This document shows positions 60,319-64,000 of a stretch of DNA of 64,000 nt, one piece after another (position 1 is the stretch's first letter; the number at the start of each line of letters is the position of its first letter). Made by a program: the position numbers and the translations under genes. Under the pieces are notes generated by a model, which saw only the letters and a program-made list of their open reading frames with translations, was not told where the DNA came from and searched no databases. Where the stretch lies: the NCBI RefSeq assembly GCF_050571805.1, contig NZ_CP192219.1. One strand, given 5' to 3'. The stretch is from Halodesulfovibrio aestuarii (GTDB lineage Bacteria; Desulfobacterota; Desulfovibrionia; Desulfovibrionales; Desulfovibrionaceae).

Positions 60319-61647
60319 ATGGCAAGACGTAAAGATTCAGCATTACCGCCAGCTCGTTCGGTTGCGCTTGAAGTTATCTCACAGGTTTTAGATAAGGGCC
60401 GCGACGTTCAGGCAGCGCTGGATTATCAGCTCAATAATCAGAAGATTACAGCACAGGACTCCGCCTTGTGCACAGAGTTGGTATACGGATTTTTACGCTA
60501 TAAGGGGCGTATAGAGGCTCTTTTAGGATTGTTCCTGAAGGATAGCTCGAAACTGCCGAAAAAGGCCGCCAGTGTAATGGGGCTTGCAGCGTATGAAATG
60601 CTGTATCTTGACCGTATTCCTGTTTATGCTTCTGTTGACTGGTGTGTTGGATATGTGAAAAAGCGTTTTTCATTAGGTCTTGGTAAATTAACAAACGCAG
60701 TATTGCGTAACCTCGACCGTATGGGTGAAAAAGCGCATGATATGGAATCAATCCGTAAAGAAGGGATGTCTGACATCGCACTTCTCGCTGCGTGGCATTC
60801 GATGCCTGAGTGGATTGTTTCCGCATGGATGGAAGCCTACGGTGAAGAGCGTACACAGGTACTGCTCGCAAATGCACAGAAACATGCACCGCTTGGTATT
60901 CGTGTTAACCAGACATTTGAAGCCGGTATGGATCTTGTTAATGAGCTCGCCAACGATGGTAAAAGCATCGAAACTATCGGGTATGGTGTGATGTATCCGG
61001 CTGGTTCCCAACCGGCAGAGCTTAAAACCATGATTAACGACGGCCTTATTTCCCGGCAGTCCATGGCATCACAGGAAGTACTTCGTGAAGCGCTCCCTGA
61101 AACTTGGGAAGGACCAGTATGGGATTGCTGTTGTGGACGTGGTGGTAAAACCTATGCCTTGCTTGAGCAGGATGTAGACGTAACTTTTGCTTCTGATACT
61201 TCACGAAAACGCCTTTTAGGTATGCGCGAGGAAGCAGAGCGCCTTGCCATGTATCCACCAGAATCTCTTCTCATGTCCGCAGCAGAGCCGCCTAAGAAAG
61301 GCTCTCCTCTTGAAGAAAATCCACCTGCAACTATTCTTGCAGATGTCCCATGTTCCGGATTCGGAACTCTTTCACGCCGTCCGGATGTTCGTTACCATCG
61401 CACAACAGAAGGGATTTCTGACCTCGTTGAAGTACAGAAAGCTATTATGGAAAATACTTTTTCTGTTCTCAAAGACGGTGGGCTGCTTGTGTACATGACC
61501 TGTACTATCAATCCTGACGAAAACGAAAAACAGGTTCAGGCGTTCCTCGAACGGCATCCTGAAGCTAAACTCGAAAAAGAATGGCACACTCCAGACGATA
61601 GCCCGTACGGTGAATATTTCTACGTGGCGTTGTTGAGAAAGCCTTAA
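60319..61647 (+). CDS. rsmB: 16S rRNA m5C967 methyltransferase (RsmB/Nop2 family)
   Basis: A 442-residue SAM-dependent rRNA cytosine methyltransferase. The N-terminal part (to about 150) is the NusB-like RNA-binding domain, and the SAM fold follows with 'WDCCCGRGGKTYAL', aspartate in 'TFASDTSRKRLLGM', 'ADVPCSGFGTLSRRPDVRYH' (motif IV proline-cysteine) and 'TCTINPDENEKQVQAF' (motif VI with the catalytic cysteine). It is 34 bases after the DUF116 gene; def-fmt-rsmB is a known neighbourhood in Proteobacteria. A terminator follows. Confidence 0.94.
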   Translation: MARRKDSALPPARSVALEVISQVLDKGRDVQAALDYQLNNQKITAQDSALCTELVYGFLRYKGRIEALLGLFLKDSSKLPKKAASVMGLAAYEMLYLDRIPVYASVDWCVGYVKKRFSLGLGKLTNAVLRNLDRMGEKAHDMESIRKEGMSDIALLAAWHSMPEWIVSAWMEAYGEERTQVLLANAQKHAPLGIRVNQTFEAGMDLVNELANDGKSIETIGYGVMYPAGSQPAELKTMINDGLISRQSMASQEVLREALPETWEGPVWDCCCGRGGKTYALLEQDVDVTFASDTSRKRLLGMREEAERLAMYPPESLLMSAAEPPKKGSPLEENPPATILADVPCSGFGTLSRRPDVRYHRTTEGISDLVEVQKAIMENTFSVLKDGGLLVYMTCTINPDENEKQVQAFLERHPEAKLEKEWHTPDDSPYGEYFYVALLRKP

Positions 61648-61703
61648 TTTGCCGCATTGTCTCATTTATGAAGAGGCAACGCATTTTGATGATCGCAATA
61701 AAA

Positions 61704-61733
61704 AGGGTGGAGTTAAAAACTCCACCCTTTTTT
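61704..61733 (+). terminator. Terminator after rsmB
   Basis: AGGGTGGAGTT / AACTCCACCCT stem (perfect) followed by TTTTTT; preceding A-run makes it bidirectional for the convergent gamma-subunit gene. Confidence 0.9.
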
Positions 61734-61825
61734 CGTACGATAATAAAAGAAGATACCGATTGGCGGTTAATCCCCCTTTGAATGTAAAGTGAGATCTACC
61801 CGCCGAAGGAAATCTTTTATCTTTG

Positions 61826-62374
61826 TTACTTCATTTGTTTTGCTACATGATCTGCGCCAGCCTGAAGGGCTTCAGCGTTTTTAGGGATCAGGTGACCGTA
61901 GCGTGAGCTGATGACAGATTTAAGGGATTCTTTAACCTGTTCTAATGGTACACAGCCTGTTGCCTGCACGTATGCACCGAGAGCGACCATGTTTGCCATA
62001 CGGGTATTGCCGAGGCCGTCAGCAATTTCGTTAGCAGGTACTGTGTAGGTTGTTACACGGTCTTCAGCTATTGATGCATCAACGAGTGAAGTGTTCAGAA
62101 TCTGAATACCGCCATCGATGAGCTTCGGCTGGAATTTGTCGAGAGAAGGCTGGTTCATGATGATCAGAGATTTAGGGCTCTGGATAATAGGGGAACCGAT
62201 GTCTTCTGAGGAAATTACAACGGTGCAGTTTGCAGTACCGCCGCGCATTTCCGGACCGTAAACAGGGATGTAAGTAACTTCAGAGCCAGCTTCCATGCCT
62301 GCATATGCGAGCAGGTTACCGATGAGCATAACGCCCTGACCACCGAAACCGGCGATAATAACGTCCTGATACAT
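61826..62374 (-). CDS. 2-oxoacid:ferredoxin oxidoreductase, gamma subunit
   Basis: A 182-residue subunit. The opening 'DVIIAGFGGQGVMLIGNLLA' and 'PVYGPEMRGGTANCTVVIS' are the hallmarks of the gamma (POR_gamma) subunit. Start ATG at 62374 lies one base past the beta stop with GGAGG as ribosome site, so the genes are tightly coupled. The family couples oxidative decarboxylation of 2-oxoacids to ferredoxin reduction; with the beta and alpha subunits this resembles the branched-chain (VOR) or 2-oxoglutarate (KOR) type rather than pyruvate. Last gene of the unit. Confidence 0.92.
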   Translation of the reverse strand: MYQDVIIAGFGGQGVMLIGNLLAYAGMEAGSEVTYIPVYGPEMRGGTANCTVVISSEDIGSPIIQSPKSLIIMNQPSLDKFQPKLIDGGIQILNTSLVDASIAEDRVTTYTVPANEIADGLGNTRMANMVALGAYVQATGCVPLEQVKESLKSVISSRYGHLIPKNAEALQAGADHVAKQMK

Positions 62375-62375
62375 G

Positions 62376-63134
62376 TTATTCCTCCCCGTCCTTGGTCACA
62401 TCTTTGAATACTCCCAGAGGGAAGTATGGAATCATTTCTTCAGAGATGCGGGTATTGGCAGCGATTGGATCCATTTTCCAGTTAGTAGGACATGCGGAGA
62501 GCATTTCTACAAAACCGAAGCCGGTACCGTTAATCTGCATTTCGAAGGCCTTGCGCAGAGCTTTTTTAGCACGGCGGATATTTTTAACAGAATCAAGAGA
62601 TACACGTTCGCAGTACGCAGTACCGCCGAGACCACCGATGATTTCACTCATCCGGATAGCCATGCCATGTTCTTCTGCTGAGCGGCCGTTAGGAGAAGTG
62701 GTAGTTTTCTGGCCTAGAAGGGTAGTAGGAGCCATCTGTCCACCGGTCATGCCGTATACGGTGTTGTTGATGAATACAACGGAGATTTTTTCGCCGCGGT
62801 TCGCAGCGTGAACAATCTCAGCAAGACCGATAGAAGCTAAGTCACCGTCACCCTGATAGGTGAAAACGAATTTATCTTTATGTGCGCGTTTAAGGCCGGT
62901 TGCTACAGCAGGAGCACGGCCATGAGGTGCTTCAACTGCATCTACATCAAGGTAGTTGTAGATAAATACGGAACAACCGATGGAGCCGACACAAAGGGTG
63001 TCGTCTACAAGGCCCATTTCGGTAAGCACTTCACCCACGAGGCGGTGTGCAACGCCGTGATGACAACCCGGGCAGTAATGCGTTGGGCGGTCAATCATGA
63101 TTTCAGGTGCGTCGAAAACGAGTTTTTCAGACAT
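62376..63134 (-). CDS. 2-oxoacid:ferredoxin oxidoreductase, beta (TPP-binding) subunit
   Basis: A 252-residue subunit carrying thiamine diphosphate and possibly an iron-sulfur cluster. Marks are 'HYCPGCHHGVAHRL' (about 18-31; CxxC motif) with a further cysteine in 'IGCSVFIYN', and the TPP motif 'GDGDLASIGLAEIVHAANRG' (about 95-114) followed by 'NNTVYGMTGGQMAPTT'. It follows the alpha gene by three bases and precedes gamma by one. The family type (VOR versus KOR) is not decided by this part. Confidence 0.92.
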   Translation of the reverse strand: MSEKLVFDAPEIMIDRPTHYCPGCHHGVAHRLVGEVLTEMGLVDDTLCVGSIGCSVFIYNYLDVDAVEAPHGRAPAVATGLKRAHKDKFVFTYQGDGDLASIGLAEIVHAANRGEKISVVFINNTVYGMTGGQMAPTTLLGQKTTTSPNGRSAEEHGMAIRMSEIIGGLGGTAYCERVSLDSVKNIRRAKKALRKAFEMQINGTGFGFVEMLSACPTNWKMDPIAANTRISEEMIPYFPLGVFKDVTKDGEE

Positions 63135-63137
63135 TCC

Positions 63138-64000
63138 CTAGTCCTCCAAGTGCTTGATGATAGGTGCGAGGAAGTCATCGGAACCAGGGAGGTCGCCTGG
63201 CATGTGACCGTGGAATTCGGAATCTGCAATACCACGTACTGAAAGGCGTACGTCGTCTACCATCTGGCCGCAGTTCTGTTCAATAGTAAGGAAGCGTTTG
63301 CCTTTTTTTGCAATATCGCGAAGCACTTCAGATGGGAATGGGTACAGAGTAAGAGGACGTACCAGACCAACTTTTTTACCTTCGGAACGCAGACGGCGAA
63401 CAGTAGATTTAACAATACGGCCAATAGAGCCGAATGCTACTACTACAAGCTCTGCATCGTCGCATTCAAAAACGTCTGCGCGCGCTTCTTCCTGCATTGC
63501 TTCGTATTTAGCCTGCAGGTTGCGGTTTTGGCCTGCAAGAGCACCGTCTTCGAGGAAGAGGGATTTTAGCAGACGCTTTTCGCGACCTTTAGCACCGTCG
63601 AGGCACCAGTTTTCAGCACCATGGTTATCAGCGGCTTTTGGTTCCCAAGGGATTACCGGTTCTTTCATTTGCCCAACGATAGCATCGGCAAGAACGAGAA
63701 CAGGATTACGATATTTGAATGCAAGGTCAAACGCCTCGATCATCATGTCGTAGCCTTCCTGACAGGTGCCAGGAGCAAGAACGAGTGTACGGTAGTCACC
63801 GTGACCGCCGCCTCGGGTAGACTGGAAGTAGTCACCCTGAGAAGATCCGATGTCACCAAGACCTGGACCACCACGGTTAACGTTTACAATAACACCCGGA
63901 AGCTCAGAGCCAGCCATGTAGGAAATTGCTTCCTGCATGAGAGATACGCCAGGGGAAGAAGATGTTGTCATAGCACGTGCGCCGCCAGCAGCAGCACCTA
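63138..64000 (-). CDS. 2-oxoacid:ferredoxin oxidoreductase, alpha subunit (5' end beyond window)
   Basis: The C-terminal 286 or so codons of the alpha subunit; the frame is open to the window's right edge with no stop, so an in-frame ATG at 63969-63971 is internal. The sequence 'GARAMTTSSSPGVSLMQEAI' and 'VNVNRGGPGLGDIGSSQGDY' is the classic substrate/TPP region of the alpha subunit, and 'SIGRIVKSTVRRLRSEGKKV' followed by 'GLVRPLTLYPFP' belongs to the C-terminal lobe. It matches the type called VorB in many annotations (3-methyl-2-oxobutanoate oxidoreductase). An upstream small ferredoxin-like delta subunit would be expected outside the window. Confidence 0.9.
   Translation of the reverse strand, partial: GAAAGGARAMTTSSSPGVSLMQEAISYMAGSELPGVIVNVNRGGPGLGDIGSSQGDYFQSTRGGGHGDYRTLVLAPGTCQEGYDMMIEAFDLAFKYRNPVLVLADAIVGQMKEPVIPWEPKAADNHGAENWCLDGAKGREKRLLKSLFLEDGALAGQNRNLQAKYEAMQEEARADVFECDDAELVVVAFGSIGRIVKSTVRRLRSEGKKVGLVRPLTLYPFPSEVLRDIAKKGKRFLTIEQNCGQMVDDVRLSVRGIADSEFHGHMPGDLPGSDDFLAPIIKHLED

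Overview
The window looks like a chromosomal segment of a marine, moderately AT-rich member of the Desulfovibrionales (Halodesulfovibrio or a close relative). This is inferred from gene content and protein flavour, not from a database search. Pointers are a multi-subunit 2-oxoacid:ferredoxin oxidoreductase, a DUF116 protein in the def-fmt-rsmB operon, a CbiR-CobU corrinoid pair, an unusual DnaA beside dnaN-gyrB-gyrA, cytochrome bd in an apparently anaerobic background, and an NtrC-type regulator with a sigma-54 promoter.

Layout. 1-3.0 kb (minus): the 5' end of a large FAD-linked oxidase, then the tight operon cbiR-cobU-DHH phosphoesterase. 3.2-6.4 kb (minus): an endonuclease Q-like PHP nuclease fused to a UvrD helicase. 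6.7-10.4 kb (minus): glnHPQ-type glutamine ABC transporter and alanine dehydrogenase. 11-14.6 kb: M48 protease, YccF membrane protein, NADP-type glutamate dehydrogenase. 15-20 kb: a receiver/PEP-synthase-like fusion, a gene-free stretch with a chain of hairpins that may be a small RNA, a YqaA protein and two universal stress proteins. 20.6-23 kb: cydAB. 23-26.6 kb: YchJ, a PilZ protein, an orphan and serS. 26.7-27.2 kb: three identical tRNA-Lys genes. 27.5-31.4 kb: mtnA, a membrane diguanylate cyclase and a multi-pass membrane protein. 31.6-35.6 kb: a ZraS/ZraR-like two-component system divergent from a ZraP-like periplasmic protein with a near-consensus sigma-54 promoter. 35.9-43.2 kb: two DsrE-like exported proteins, dinB, kdsB-carA-TPR, TauE and its small partner. 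43.4-48.7 kb (minus): a YhaO/YhaN nuclease-ATPase pair and an RluA-type pseudouridine synthase. 48.7-49.3 kb: the likely replication origin. 49.3-57.6 kb (plus): dnaA, dnaN-gyrB-gyrA-TPR lipoprotein. 57.9-61.6 kb (plus): def-fmt-DUF116-rsmB. 61.8-64 kb (minus): three subunits of the oxidoreductase, the alpha subunit cut by the window edge.

Functional links. GlnHPQ, Ald and GdhA form a nitrogen/amino-acid block, and an ATTGTAA...TTACAAT inverted-repeat motif occurs upstream of glnH and between yccF and gdhA. The gene order around 49 kb, with rluC and yhaON reading left and dnaA-gyrA reading right, fits a bidirectional origin. The zra-like locus is a self-contained envelope metal-stress circuit in which methionines replace most of the expected histidines.

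Most of the window is ordinary housekeeping. The items that best repay a second look are the EndoQ-UvrD fusion with its apparently leaderless promoter, the three-hairpin RNA candidate at 18.24-18.51 kb, the structured intergenic segment at 3.0-3.2 kb, the Met-rich ZraP/ZraS pair, and a 20-bp inverted repeat built into the lipoprotein gene after gyrA. No CRISPR array, insertion sequence, prophage or rRNA gene was seen.
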